Part shown: piece by piece, positions 33,455 through 44,923 of the stretch
How the letters are laid out: the number at the start of each line of letters is the position of its first letter
Position numbering within the stretch: the stretch's first letter is position 1
Translations under genes and position numbers: made by a program
Assembly: GCA_003254925.1 (NCBI GenBank)
Contig: QANZ01009168.1
Span: 1-64,000 of the forward strand
Reading direction: 5' to 3'
DNA from: Chamaecrista fasciculata
Taxonomy: Eukaryota; Streptophyta; Magnoliopsida; Fabales; Fabaceae
Length of the DNA stretch: 64,000 bases
Notes under the pieces: generated by a model
Seen by the model: only the letters and a program-made list of their open reading frames with translations
Databases searched by the model: none
Told to the model about the DNA's origin: nothing

Positions 33455-34203
33455 AATAGACATGATCATGGGCCTCAAGTTCGGCTCGAATAAAATATGG
33501 TTTGATTTTTGAAAGTTTGAATATTATTTGAGCTCGGCTTAGACTTCCTTTCAAGCCCGGCTCAGGCTTCTTTTTAAGCCTGAGTTCGAATAATATGTAT
33601 ATGTTTTATAATTTTAAAATATAATATATTATTATATTGCAAAGAAAAATTGTCAATAATATATGAGGAAATTCTAAAATGAAAATTCAATTGCGAGGTG
33701 GCATAATCTACTTTTTAAAAATAATTTAATGCTAAAGTTAATAAAAAAAAACTTTTTTAACCAATCAAAATTGTGTATGAAATCACATCACTAGTTGCAT
33801 GCAATGCCCATTTTATATCAGAGACTAACCCATATATATATATATATATATTATATACTATATATTATATAAAATTTGTATAAAATATTTTATATTTCAT
33901 ATGAGAGTTAAAATAGAATGAAGTTGAATATGAGTGGAAAGTAACTAAAAACACTTCAGACAGAATAATTTTTTGTGAGTAAACTTAAATTTTGAATTGT
34001 AACTTAAATTTTATTGTGTGATTTTTTTTATCGATAAATTGTGGAATATTAAGTATGGAATGAAATATTTAATTAATTCATTATAATTTTTTTTAAAAAA
34101 ATGAGCCCGAATAAAAACGGGCTCGGTCCTACTTTTTAAGTGTTATTTTACCTTAAAGTTCGGCCCATATTTTAATGAGTTCGGCCCGTGATTATGTCTA
34201 ATA
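33455..34203. mobile_element. hAT-like non-autonomous element
   Basis: Inverted ends: tagacatgatcatgggcc on the left and ggcccgtgattatgtcta on the right. Each is followed by internal reiterations of ttcggctcgaataa / agttcggcccatat (aagcccggctcaggcttc, gagcccgaataaaaacgggc). This is the style of plant hAT MITEs with subterminal repeats. A clear 8-bp target duplication is not visible. Confidence 0.65.
33664..33815. mobile_element. MITE inserted in the hAT-like element (relative of 5402-5620)
   Basis: The stretch from taatttaatgctaaagttaa to gtgtatgaaatcacatcact matches the inner part of the MITE at 5402-5620. It lies inside the hAT-like element and so inserted later. Confidence 0.6.
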
Positions 34204-34219
34204 ACCAGCATTGTTCATA

Positions 34220-34768
34220 ATGGTGGTGCACGCTGGGGCTGCCGCTGTTTTCAGCGACTGTAGTCCTCATTTCTCTTTTCTAGGTATGTTTCTTTTATCT
34301 ATTTCTCCATTAGGGAGACCTTCTTTTCTATTAGGGAAGTTTTCTTTTCCATTAGGAGAGTGTTTTCTCCCTTTTGTTAGGACAAGGTTTTTTCTTTTGT
34401 AAATATACATCTCATATCTACATTTAGAGCTCACTATTGAAGAAGAGAACGGATTAAAATGATTGATCTTCTAGAGAGGGATAAGAGGTGTGTTGCTTCT
34501 CTTCTAAATCTTCCAAGTTTTATGTTTTTCAGTGTTTTTTGTGGATTTTCCTCTAATGTATATTTTAGTATGGGATATATAAATCTTATATTCTGTCTTA
34601 AGTGTGTTGTCTAATTTTTTTTTCTTCTCCTATACTTTTGTATTCGATTCTATGGAGTGTAAAGCTAGATTTTCAATGTTACATTTTTGTCTTACTTGTT
34701 TCCCGATTATATAGCTTTGTTCTATTTTCATGATGAATAAATATTATAATTTTTCTGACAAAAAAAAT
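34220..34768 (+). mobile_element. Possible 3' tail of an L1-type LINE
   Basis: A T-rich, non-coding stretch ends in catgatgaataaatattata, then ttttctgacaaaaaaaa. Another stretch at 51950-52182 ends in the very similar gattctgaccaaaaaaaaa. Poly-A after a shared 3' motif fits a LINE 3' UTR. No reverse-transcriptase frame is preserved, so this is tentative. Confidence 0.35.
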
Positions 34769-34889
34769 GGTACGCTCAAGATCTCAAACATTAATGAGTT
34801 TGACTTCTCTTTTGCTATAAATTGGGATGAGAATCACTGAAAGAAGGGGTCGAAACGCTGATGAGGAAGAAATCTATTTGATTGTCTTT

Positions 34890-35475
34890 GAAAATGTTTC
34901 TTGAAACGGGTTGAAAGTAAGCAACGTCAAAACGACGTTTCCAGTATCTTTGAAAATATGTGATATTTTATAATTTTTTTAATAAGATAAACTATTTAAT
35001 CATGTTAATCTCATCATTTAATAATAATCAAATTTCAAAGTATATAAAAATAAGGGTAAATTACATTTTGGTACCCTGTGGTTTGACCCTATTTCACTTT
35101 GGTACCCTGTGGTTTGAAACGTGACACTTTGGTACCCTGTGGTATTCTCCATTAACACTTTGGTACCCTTTGAAGCTATTTTGTAATTTTAACCATAATA
35201 AATTTTACAAAAATTACATATTGACCCCAAAAAAATTTTAAATTTTTCATTTTAGTCCCTATTTAATATGTATCTAGGGACCTATTTGTAATTTTTTGAA
35301 AANTTTTTGCCGGATACGTTAAAATAATTTAAATAGGAATAAAAATGATTTTTTTTTTTTATAAATTAAAGATGATTCTTAAATATTTAAAATTTAAAAA
35401 TGAAAATAAATTTTAGAAATATAAACAAAATTGAAAACATAAAACGTTTTTTAAAACCAAACATTTCAGAAAGTG
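34890..35475 (-). mobile_element. MITE-like element B, inverted copy 2, interrupted
   Basis: Reading on the minus strand reproduces element B at 32335-32775 (for example cgacgtttccagtatctttg pairs with the ggaaacgtctctttgacg region). It is split by a piece of the ggtaccctg foldback family at 35053-35303. Confidence 0.6.
35053..35303. mobile_element. Left arm of a ggtaccctg-family foldback element
   Basis: Starts gggtaaattacattttggta, then repeats ccctgtggtttgaccc-type units. Related complete elements are at 36437-36772, 54692-56649 and 59262-59769. The expected right arm is absent and an N stands at 35303, exactly where the centre should be. Confidence 0.7.
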
Positions 35476-36106
35476 AGCACAATATTTTTTCTTTCTCGTC
35501 CTCTTTTTTTTTCTCTTTTTTTCTTTTGTGGTTCAATTCAAGGTCTTGGGCTGATATTTGAGTAAATCCATGAGGTGAGATTGAATGGAACAGTGGGAAC
35601 CCCCAAATTTCCAAATGTGCTCCGAATTTGCAAGATCCATCATGAATTTGCGATTTTCATTATGAACATGGATTAAGTTGTAACTATCCCTTAGATTTTG
35701 GATTGTTCGGATATTTTTGCCTCCTTATGGACCTTGGGAAAAATTATAAATTACCCCATTTATTTTATTAAGTTCATTTTGGTCCCTGTAAAATCAAGAG
35801 AGCATTAATTTCCTTATGTATTTACCTTAAACAAAAAAATATTTTGTGACAGAGGAATTGTAACTGCACGGAAAGATTGAGATTAAAACAAAACAAACAA
35901 ACAAATTGGAACATAACCTTTACTATACCAATAGTCAAACATTTCATTGGAAAGAGCAGGTCAGTGGGCTCAAATTAGTGAATTACTGAAAAAGTAGAAT
36001 GAAACGGAGACATTTGGTAAAGTAACATTTAAGAAAACCCAAACCTAAAAATCAAAAAGCAGGGAGGAAGAGTGGCCTCTTTGTGCTAATTATAGTCAGT
36101 AATTAA

Positions 36107-37310
36107 TTAATGAGCAGAGGCCGTGGCAGTAACATAATATGCAACAGCAAACAAGGCATGAGCAAAACACAAGATCCCTCCAATGGACAGAAAATGATGG
36201 TGTGAGATACCACATGATGATGAATCCTCTGACTTCTTGTTTGCCAAAGTCCCTATCACCAGCATGAACATTCCACCCGCCAACACAATCCTGTTCAATC
36301 CTCACACACAACCAAACAAAATAAAATCGTCAAAATCTCATTCTCATCTTTGAACATTTTCATTTATTGCACCTTAGTTCAAAATATGATTCTATCTGAT
36401 TTATGCTAACATGTATAAAAGAGAAATAGTCTATTTAAGTTGTCATATTTTGGACTTGGTATCATATTTTTTCAAAAGTGACACTTTGGTACCTTGTTCT
36501 TTGCACGGTTAACATTTTGATACCCTGCATTTCAAAAGTGATATTTTGGTATCCTATTCTTTACATTGTTAACACTTTGGTACCTAAAAAAGATAGAACA
36601 TGGTAACAAATCATGAAAGAACAGGGTACCAAAGTGAAATCAGTCCATAGAACAGAGTACCAAAATATTAACGGTGCAAAGAATAAGGTACCAAAGTATC
36701 ACTTTTAAAAGAACATGGTACTAAACTGAAATCTTCCATAGAACAGAGTACCAAAGTATAATTTACCCTTTTTTACTAACAATAGAATAAATAAAGATCA
36801 TAACGAAATTCATTGTATAGTTAAAGAGCAAAGGGCAGATGAATTAGGTAATTATATGGTTTTGGTCCTTGAAACTAGTACAATAAAAGAAAAGGATTCA
36901 TTCATACCAAGTTAAAATAAGGCAAGCCACTGAGAGCTGCCTATTGGGATGAGCCTTTGCAAGTTCATCCTGGGAACACAAGCAGTTGCAGCCACCAGCC
37001 AAATTTGCTATTATATGTGCTACACCCAAAAGTGCTGCTGCACCCAAACCCATTAAGAAAGCCTCATGACTTGGTTCTCTACACTCAAATATCCACAGCC
37101 TCAAGTGCCTAACCTGTTTGTTCAAACAAAAGTATTACAGTTAATCTTTTAATTAGACCACTAATAAAGTTGTGTTTGTTTTGTACATTAGTTTTTTTTC
37201 TTCTAGCATACCTTGTTTTGTTCGATTTCAGCTTTGATGCCCAAAAACCCAGCTCCTACATCCATGGCTACGATCAAGAAACACAGAAAAATGCCTGCCC
37301 CTCTTGCCAT
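36107..37310 (-). CDS. DUF1218 four-helix membrane protein, 3 exons, 162 aa
   Basis: Exons on the minus strand 37310-37212, 37113-36908 and 36290-36107 join in frame to 162 residues. The N-terminus MARGAGIFLCFLIVAMDVGA is a signal-anchor or first membrane helix. Further hydrophobic segments are at about 52-72 (FLMGLGAAALLGVAHIIANL), 92-117 (LILTWIVLAGGMFMLVIGTL) and 140-160 (GGILCFAHALFAVAYYVTAT). Conserved Cys residues lie in FECREP and GGCNCLC. This layout matches the plant DUF1218 family, to which the MODIFYING WALL LIGNIN proteins belong; endoplasmic reticulum or plasma membrane is expected and the biochemical role of most members is open. Intron 2 carries a 336-bp foldback element. Confidence 0.88.
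36437..36772. mobile_element. ggtaccctg-family foldback element in intron 2 of the DUF1218 gene
   Basis: Left arm units tcaaaagtgacactttggta and ccttgttctttgcacggtta; right arm mirrors such as ggtaccaaagtatcactttt, ending agtaccaaagtataatttac. The arms are tandem repeats of about 55-65 bp units. Confidence 0.8.
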
Positions 37311-37558
37311 TTCTGTGAGGAGATTTTTCGTTTTCTCTTCTCTGTGTTTGCTTCTGCTTGCTGATTAGTGTCAAAGAGGAGATCTAGAAAGTGAGAAAAA
37401 TGGTGTAGTGGGTTATGTATTAACAGTAGAAAAGTGTATACTGTATATAGAATGATATTAGAAGGAGGTGGGAAAAATGAGTTAAAGCGGTCTTTCTTTC
37501 TTTGTTTTTTTCTTGGAGTTTACAGCGCAAACTTTAATAATATGCTTGTCTTTTATAA

Positions 37559-37867
37559 TGAGTAAACTATCAAATTGGTCCCTGGATTATTGGTTTGCTG
37601 ACAGATTGGTCCCTGAATTTAGGAAATCGACAAATAAGTCCCCGAATTTTTCTAACGAGTCAAATAGGTCCCCGAATTTTTCTAACGTTAGTCAAATAGG
37701 TCCCCGAATAACATGCACAGAAGGACCTATTTGACAAATGTTAGAAAAATTCGGGGACCTATTTGACTCGTTAGAAAAATTTAGAATCCTATTTGTCAAT
37801 TTCCTAAATTCGGGGATCAATCTGGCAGCGAGTCAATAATCCAATGACCAATTTAGTAGTTTACTCA
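37559..37867. mobile_element. Foldback element, 309 bp
   Basis: Left arm gagtaaactatcaaattggt, repeats of aataggtccccgaatttttc, centre near 37705, right arm mirrors through ccaatttagtagtttactca. It lies about 250 bp upstream of the DUF1218 start codon, in the promoter side of that gene. A related, less regular block is at 43890-44022. Confidence 0.85.
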
Positions 37868-38258
37868 TTTTATTTTTAATCTTTGGATTCCATTGATAGA
37901 GGAGAAAGTTGGGTATAAACTATTGAGTGTAAAACAGCTCATTGAATACAGTAACAAAAGACATATATACTTGATGGTCCAAATGTGAAATCTGTGACCG
38001 AATTTCTTGCTTCTTTGACTTCTAATATGGTACTGCCAAATCCCTAATTTCCTCTATTACAACTCGACGTCATATTATCTCATGAACCGAAGCAAGTTTA
38101 AATTTAGAGGAAACCTACTACTATTTGGTCATTCTTTTTTTTTGATCCCTCGTTTATTGAAATAGACTACTAAGTCTCTTATTTATCATAATCATCAACT
38201 ATTTAGTCCCTTCATTAAATTACTTAATGACGTGAACGTTAAATACTTACATGACACC

Positions 38259-39097
38259 TAGGGGTGACAATCTCAACTCATTACCCACCAACCCAACCCA
38301 ACCCATTTAGATAATGGGTCAAGATGGGTTGGGCCCAAAATTAACCCATTAAAATTTGGGTTGGGGTTGGGTAAAACACATGGGTTACCCAACCCAATCC
38401 AAATTAGTATCAAAACTACATAGTTTCATGAAAAGGGGTGAATATGCTATTTCATAATTTTTTGCAAAAATTACAAAATACCCCCCAAAAAATTTCAAAA
38501 TTTACAAAAATGTCCTTAAACCATAATATTTGAGGACTAAAACGAAAATTATAAAAAAAAATTTGGACCAAAATTGTAATTTTGAAAAACATTGAAAAAG
38601 GATAAAATTACAAATTAGTCCTAAATTTGAAAAAAAAGCATTTCAGTCCCACCAAACCGTGAGTTCAGTGGAAGGAAGATGAATTTTGCAAATTTTTGCA
38701 AAAATTACATAACGCCCCTAAATATTTTCAAAATTAACAAAAAAAGTCCCTAGATCATGGTATTTGAGGACTAAAATGAAATTTTTTAAAAATAATTGGG
38801 GTTAAAATGTAATTTTTAGAAATATAAAAAAGGTGGAAATTGCAAATCAATCCAAAATCTGAAAAAAGAATACTATTTAGTCCTAAATTTGAATAATTTA
38901 AAAATTATTCTAATTAATTAGTTTATAAATTAAATAATATAAATACTTTAAGATAAGTTCATGGTTGGGTTGGATCGACCCTTAATTTTATGGGTCATGA
39001 CCCATTTAGAAAATATAAATGGGTCATTGACCCATATATGACCCAATCATTTACAACCCAACTCAAAACCAATGCAACCCAACCATTTGCCACCCTA
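38259..39097. mobile_element. hAT-like MITE with 'gggttgggt' arms
   Basis: Terminal inverted repeats taggggtgacaa and ttgccaccctA. Subterminal oligomers acccaacccaacccattta and gggttggggttgggtaaaac mirror the other end. Flanks atgacacc (38251-38258) and ttgacatc (39098-39105) match at 6 of 8 bases, fitting an old 8-bp hAT target duplication. The centre (38450-38900) is an imperfect tandem of aaaattacaaaatacccccc-type sequence. Confidence 0.75.
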
Positions 39098-39470
39098 TTG
39101 ACATCCATTAAATGTCACTTTGGCATCATAGTCACATACATCAACCGAATCGGACCAACAAACACAATTAAATTAGCCTAAAATTAAATCAAACCCAAAT
39201 ATTTGTCTTACACGTGAAGCTTCATAAGGAATAAACTATTAAAACATTTCCAAATCTCAAACTCTAGGTGGTCCGAAATAGTTAAATATGTGGCATTTAA
39301 CGTGTCGCATGTACACTTAACGACCAAATCATCAGTGTCATTAACAGAAATATACTACAAGGACTAACAAGTTGACATTTGTAATTTTTAAGGGACCAAA
39401 TAGCCTATTTTAAAAGGAAAAGACTTGAGTTAAGTTCCTTATTTATAAAGTTCCCTAATAAGTATTTAAC

Positions 39471-40128
39471 AACAACAAACAACAACAACCAAAGCCTTAT
39501 CCCACTAGGTGGGGTCGGCTATATGAATCAACTGACGCCAACGTGTTCTATCCTTGCACATGTCAACCGTAAGGTTATTGATAGCTAAATCTTTTCGGAT
39601 AGTTTCTTGGATAGTTTTCTTTGGTCTTCCCCTTCCCCGGATTATAGGATTCTCTACCAATTGATCAACTCTGCGTACCGGGGCCTCTACAGGTCTTCTT
39701 TGCACATGCCCAAACCACCTAAGGCGTGTTTCGACCAATTTCTCAATGATAGGCGCCACACCAACCTCCTCTCTGATGACTTCATTCCTAATCTTATCCA
39801 TAATAGTGTGACCACACATCCAACGAAGCATTCTCATCTCGGTCACGTTGAATTTTTGCTCATGTTGCCCTTTTATTGCCCAACATTCAGTACCATACAA
39901 TAGAGCGGGTCTTATTGTCGTGCGGTAAAATTTTCCTTTTAGTTTAAGCGGCACTTTTTTATCACAGATAACCCCTGAGGCCTTTCTCCACTTCATCCAC
40001 CCTGCCTGGATCCTGTGATTAACATCCTCTTCTATTTCCCCCTTACTTTGCAAAATTGTTCCCAAATACCTAAAGCTTGTAACTTCTTTTAATTGATGAT
40101 CACCGAGTTTCACAATATCTGTAGTATC
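39471..40128 (-). mobile_element. 5'-truncated RTE-type LINE with exact 18-bp target duplications
   Basis: The minus-strand frame (stop at 39505) encodes the C-terminal part of an RTE-clade reverse transcriptase: YLGTILQSKGEIEEDVNHRI, then MKWRKASGVICDKKVPLKLK, RTTIRPALLYGTECWAIKGQ, EMRMLRWMCGHTIMDKIRNE and RLRWFGHVQRRP. The 3' end has the known plant RTE finish (cccactaggtggggtcggct on the plus strand) and a (TTG)n tail. Flanks 39453-39470 and 40129-40146 are identical 18-mers (ccctaataagtatttaac). The frame of about 206 codons inside the insert has no stop, so this copy is young. Confidence 0.93.
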
Positions 40129-40252
40129 CCCTAATAAGTATTTAACATGTGGCAAAAATTTGATACATGATCACTCATGATAGAAAGAATATTAAATACA
40201 TATTTTTGCATGTCCAATCATAGAAGAGAGAGAATGTAAATCAAAATTTTTA

Positions 40253-41227
40253 GGCAAAACACCCTTTCGTGCCCCTAACCTTTGCAATGATTTTTAGGTA
40301 TGCCCCTAACGTTTCATTTTGTTCAGGCGTGTCCTCAATGTGAAACTAACGTTTCAATTATGCCCTCAATTTTGACTCAATGCCCATGTGGCAATTTTTT
40401 TTACTTATTTGTCATTTTTTTTGTATGACTTAAATACGTGGCATGATGACTGGACATTCCTATTTTTTTTCCACCGTGACATGATGACTGGATTTACATT
40501 TGTGAACATACAAATTACAACACTAAATTTTTTTTACTTCTTTATTCTCATCTCATCTGCGCTTACCCTCTCAAACCCTAAATTTCCCAAATTTGTTTCT
40601 TCGCCTTCTCTCACAGGGCAGTTCCACACTTCCACCAATGAGTTTGGTTCGATAATAAGGCGCGAGTACATAGAAATTCCACCAACGAGTTTTGGATTTG
40701 GACTTGCGAAGCACCTCTTGCGCTGTTTCGATTTGCTCCTTTAGCTTCTTGATATCATCTCGTCACAAATTCTTACAATATCTCTTTCGCTGTATTCCTC
40801 TATATGTTTAATCGCTGAGGCCAATTACTCGAAGGTAGATTCCAAGTTCTTGAGAGAATTTTCATAATCTATTTCTATTTTCCTCGCCAAAATTTTAAGA
40901 GCCTCCTTTAGCAAATCTTCTTTTAGCAGTTACTGAACTGAAGTTCTTTATGCCCACAATTCACACATCAATGTCATCAATTTTGGCGAAGAAACAAATT
41001 TGGGAAATTTAGGGTTTGAGAGTGTATGCGCAGATGAGATGAGGATGAAGAAGTAAAAAAAAAAAACTAGTGTTGGTAATTTTTATGTTGTAAATTCAGT
41101 TATCAAGTAAAAAAAATTGCCACATAGGCATTGAGTCAAAATTGGGGGCATAATTGAAACATTAGTTTCACATTAAAGGCACGACTGAACAAAATAAAAC
41201 GTTAGGGGTACAAAAATGTGTTTTGCC
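40253..41227. mobile_element. Pack-type TIR element with long mirrored arms
   Basis: Ends ggcaaaacaccctttcgtgc and the mirror gtgttttgcc. The arms pair over roughly 330 bp at each side (cctcaattttgactcaatgc against gcattgagtcaaaattgggg; caaatttgtttcttcgcc against ggcgaagaaacaaatttg). The unmatched centre (about 40605-40985) is less AT-rich and includes gacttgcgaagcacctcttg, which looks like captured genic sequence; I could not identify its source. Confidence 0.7.
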
Positions 41228-41399
41228 AATTTTTTATTAGAAGCAAACATATAAAGAACCTTACTTAAGTTTTTTCCATTTAAAAAATGCATGGACCAAA
41301 TTGGAGAAACTGTGAAAAAAGAGGGACCAAATAGTAAGATTCACGTTGAATTTAATCACTTTTTTTTTTTTCTGTTAACTTGATCTTTATGTTTGTATA

Positions 41400-42250
41400 T
41401 CTTAGTTCGACTCTTATCTTATGTTCCAATTAACAAAAAAACAGTGCTTATTGTGGTCCCTAGTCTAGAATCTCATGGGCAAGGTAGGCGTAGAAATTTT
41501 TGTTCTATGCGAGTAATGCTCTGTGCTGAGTTCACAACACCATAATTATAAAGCAGGGCTAATTAAAGAAAAGACAGAGTGAGCGAGTGTACAAGTATAA
41601 TGAATCTCCTAAAAGTGGATACTCAAAAAAGCATCTGAGTCTACCCGCATATTATTCGCCTTTTAAATCCACCCACCGTCTTATCTCCTGCTTTATTGCA
41701 TTTTGTCTTTGTTAATTAAATGTTAATTAACTAAACTAAAACCTCATTTTTGTCCCTCTAAGATTTATCTTTTCAGTTTGATCTCTCACAATTTTTTTTA
41801 TTCTATATATAAGTTTTAACTAAATTGATTATTTTACAAAATTAATTAAAGATATAACACTATTAACTAATGACAAGACATGTTAAGTTTTCAATGAAAC
41901 ATTTTTTTTATTAAAGATAATTATAATATATTGTTTTTAGGATCTTACATAAAGTTTCTATATTTTTTTATATAAATTTATTTAGTTACTTGAAAATAAG
42001 ATTTATTATATATTTATCAATTTAAATGCTACATTATTAACTAATAATATCATAGTAAATTAACGATAGTATACCATGAATTTAGTTAAATATTGAATAG
42101 AGGGACTAATATTGATAACAAGCAAATTTTGAGTTATTAAATTGAGTATGAGGGATCAAATTGAGAAACTACTCATAGATGGAAGACCCAAACAGGGTAT
42201 TAGTCTGTTTAACTCAATTGTGTCGCCTATGGGGATTTTGGTTTTTTTAT
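41400..42250. other. Intergenic DNA, AT-rich
   Basis: No gene is recognised. Loosely repeated, low-complexity AT-rich sequence, probably old transposon remains. Confidence 0.4.
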
Positions 42251-42259
42251 TTCTATAAT

Positions 42260-42333
42260 AAAAAAAATAAGGAGTCACATCACCCAAAAATAAACTACTC
42301 TTATTTGGGTGATGTGACTCCTTATTTTTTTTT
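42260..42333. repeat. Compact 74-bp hairpin
   Basis: Arms aataaggagtcacatcaccc and gggtgatgtgactccttatt extend to about 33 bp each, with a loop of about 7 bases (actactc). Pairing is almost perfect. It lies alone between AT-rich sequences and matches no other element in the window. Confidence 0.9.
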
Positions 42334-42594
42334 TAATTATAAAAAAAAAACCTTTTGTCTTATGGTATTTTTAAAAAAACAAATAGTTGAAAAAAGGAAC
42401 ACAAATCACTGAAATTAGGTTTTGTTGGGATAATTCGCAACTTTAAAAAGCCCACAGGGTCAAATATAAATAAATCCCATAGGGCAGCGTCACCTCGAGG
42501 AAGCCCAATATGAAACAGTCTTAAGCATCACCTCTCGAGATGGACGCACCAAAGCCCATGATCATGATAAGAATATAATTCAAAACCACACTAA

Positions 42595-43416
42595 GGCTCC
42601 GTTTGGTAGCCATGAAAAGAGTTTTACATTGTAAAACTCCACGAATTTCGAGACTTTCATGTGTTTGGTATGGTAATTTAAGCTATGTAAAGTGGATTAC
42701 AATGTAAAGGGTTTTACATTACATAGGCCATTTTTCTTTACTTCACATTTCTGATGTAATTCAAGTCTACCTAGGGAATTATGGTAGAATTCCTAATTTG
42801 CCCCTCTCACTCTCATCCCATTTTCTCCCCCTAAGGTNAACACTTTCAATCTTTACCTACTTTACATTCCCTCAACTACTTTTCCTTTCCCTCACAATTT
42901 TTCCCTTGTAAAACCCTTTCCTTTCCCTCAACTACAATGTAAAATAATAAAGGAAAGAAAAGTAGTTGAGGGAATGTAAAGTAGGTAAAGATTTTAAAGT
43001 GTTTGGTATAAAAAGGTAGGGGAGAGAAAGTAAAATAGATATAAAAAGAAAATGACAAACATGCCCCTCCCACAATCACCACAAGTCCGCCGCCACCGTT
43101 GCCGCCTTCCACGGCGGTCGGCGCCGCCGTACATGGCCACCGGCGTCGCCTTCCACAGTTGCTGGCTCGGTTTCATAAAGAGGAAGAAGATGGGATGAGA
43201 GTGAGAGGGGCAAATTAGGAATTCTATCATGATTCCCTAAGTAAAGTTAGATTACATCAGAAATGTGAAGTAAAGAAAAATAACCTATGTAATGTAAATG
43301 CCTTTACATTGTAATCCACTTTACAGAGCATATATTGTCATACCAAACACATGAAAATCTTGGAGTTTGTGCCACTTTACAATGCAAAGGGCGATTCCAA
43401 CATACCAAACGGAGCC
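42595..43416. mobile_element. Tourist-like MITE (PIF/Harbinger group)
   Basis: Termini ggctccgtttggtagcc and the mirror accaaacggagcc are flanked by the 3-bp target duplication taa (42592-42594, 43417-43419), the PIF/Harbinger signature. The arms are long. The interior holds a second palindrome (about 42840-43003, ctactttacattccctcaac against gttgagggaatgtaaagtag) and a GC-rich stretch at 43085-43165 that differs from its surroundings and may be captured gene sequence. An N stands at 42838. Confidence 0.85.
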
Positions 43417-43539
43417 TAAAGTAACATCGTGGAAAAGGAATCTCTTCTTTTGGAATCGTAAACAGTAAACACAAACGAAACGAAACACACAAAGACGTGT
43501 GCTCTATAAGGTCATAATGTTTGGAAGAGTTTTGGGACA

Positions 43540-44025
43540 TTTTACAATTTTATTTTGAGACAATGCTTACAAAAGATAGTCATAACTCTTATGACTAAAT
43601 CGAAATGTTTGGAAGAATTTTGGGACACTTTACAATTTTATTTTGAGAATTTGGGACTAAAATGAATGAAGATGATGAAAAAGAGGGAGAATTGAGAATA
43701 ATGGAATAAAAATGGGTCAGGGACCTAAAAGTGCAATGCAAAATTGCTGAGGCGTCGTTATTTTATGACGTGACACAAATTCTTTTTTTTGAAGATAACG
43801 GGTGCTGACGTGGACATAACAGGACACGTCAGCACATAACGGGACACATCAGCATCCGTTATGGCCACATCAGCTTTTTTTGTAATGACAATATGATAGA
43901 GGGACCTATTAGTTAGGCGTTTCGAAAATTTGGAGACCTGCTTGTACACTGAGTAGAATTCAGGGACCTATCTGCCAGCACCTCCAAATTTCAGAGACCG
44001 GCTTGCTAGTTTACTCGTTTAATAA
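43540..44025. repeat. Degenerate foldback remnant
   Basis: tttgggacactttacaattt occurs near-duplicated around 43530 and 43620. tgctgacgtggacataacag and cacgtcagcacataacgg form small direct and inverted repeats near 43800-43870. The tail from gagggacctattagttaggc to ttgctagtttactcg resembles one arm of the element at 37559-37867. Confidence 0.5.
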
Positions 44026-44395
44026 TAAATCTATTTAAATAAATCTAATGACTTTATTAATATGAATTAAGAAACAAAGAATAATAGGGTGTCTTTCAGT
44101 TTTTCGTTTATTGTTTTTGAAATTTTTGTGAAATAAGAATTTTTTATAAGAATTTTTTTATAAATTAAAATATAAAAATATCTTCAATAGTCTACGGATA
44201 CACATTAATAAGAATTTTTTTTATAAATTTCATAAATTTCTGAGATAAAATTTTCTTTAAATATAAATAATAATTTTTTTTAACTAAACAAGTTTATAAT
44301 TGCCATTATATTAATTTTACATTTTGTACAATTTTATAATTTGATATTTTACCAAATATATTATTGATTAGTTCACCAAATCACTCACATATTAG

Positions 44396-44600
44396 CCAAC
44401 AATGGCCTAATTGGTAAGGAGTCGACTCATAACTTACAAGGTCGTAAGTTCGATTTCCACTGCCGATGAGAGAGTTTTGTTGGTAGACGATCTGTAAGTA
44501 CTTCTGAAAGTATTCATAGAGCCTAAAAGTCTATCCTGACCTTGGTAAACTATCGGGGTCCAACTCACCTAAACTTTACTTGTACAAGAAAAAAATCACT
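44396..44600 (+). mobile_element. tRNA-derived SINE, intact-looking
   Basis: A pol III A box (tggcctaattggtaagg) and a B box (gtaagttcgatttcc) sit at the 5' side, with tRNA-like spacing. A non-tRNA body (aagtctatcctgaccttggt) follows, ending in ttgtacaagaaaaaaatc. The tRNA head does not fold as a functional tRNA. Confidence 0.75.
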
Positions 44601-44923
44601 CACATGATTTATTACACTTGGATTGTATGAAGGGCTAATAACCTAATATTAAACCACCTCACATGTTGCATGCATCCAACAAGTTGCAACATAGAACAAC
44701 TTACAAGTAATACTACATATCTTTTAATTTATAGTGGGATTCAGAGGGCCTTTGTATTCTTCTTGCAAGTTTATTATCACACATCACATGTAATATTTTT
44801 ATGTAAGGTGGATTTCAATTTCTTTTTCATCATACCAGCACCCTAATTACATAGTGAAGGCTTTGTTAGAAATAAGAAAAATGAATTACATAGGAGAAGA
44901 CACTAGATACTTCTAGAGACACT

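Larger units (their letters stand above)
39416..41277. mobile_element. Mutator-like TIR element holding two further insertions
   Basis: Inverted ends of about 30 bp: ggaaaagacttgagttaagt on the left; the right end is the mirror of ggaaaaaacttaagtaaggt. Flanks attttaaaa (39407-39415) and atttaaaaa (41278-41286) look like a 9-bp target duplication with one change, as Mutator-like elements make. Removing the LINE at 39471-40128 and the inner element at 40253-41227 leaves a core of about 230 bp. Confidence 0.7.
38109..41342. mobile_element. TIR element A, second copy, filled with younger insertions
   Basis: Read in reverse, the outer pieces 38109-38258, 39106-39406 and 41287-41342 rebuild the intact element at 19958-20490 in order, including cttacacgtgaagcttcata and taaatatgtggcatttaacg. 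The gaps are filled by a hAT-like MITE (38259-39097) and a Mutator-like element (39416-41277). Confidence 0.85.

Noticed and set aside
39607-39903. Plus-strand frame opposite the RTE LINE
   Set aside because: It is antisense to a well-supported reverse transcriptase fragment.
44396-44480. Possible tRNA gene
   Set aside because: A and B boxes are present but the cloverleaf does not close; the body and A-rich tail show a SINE.
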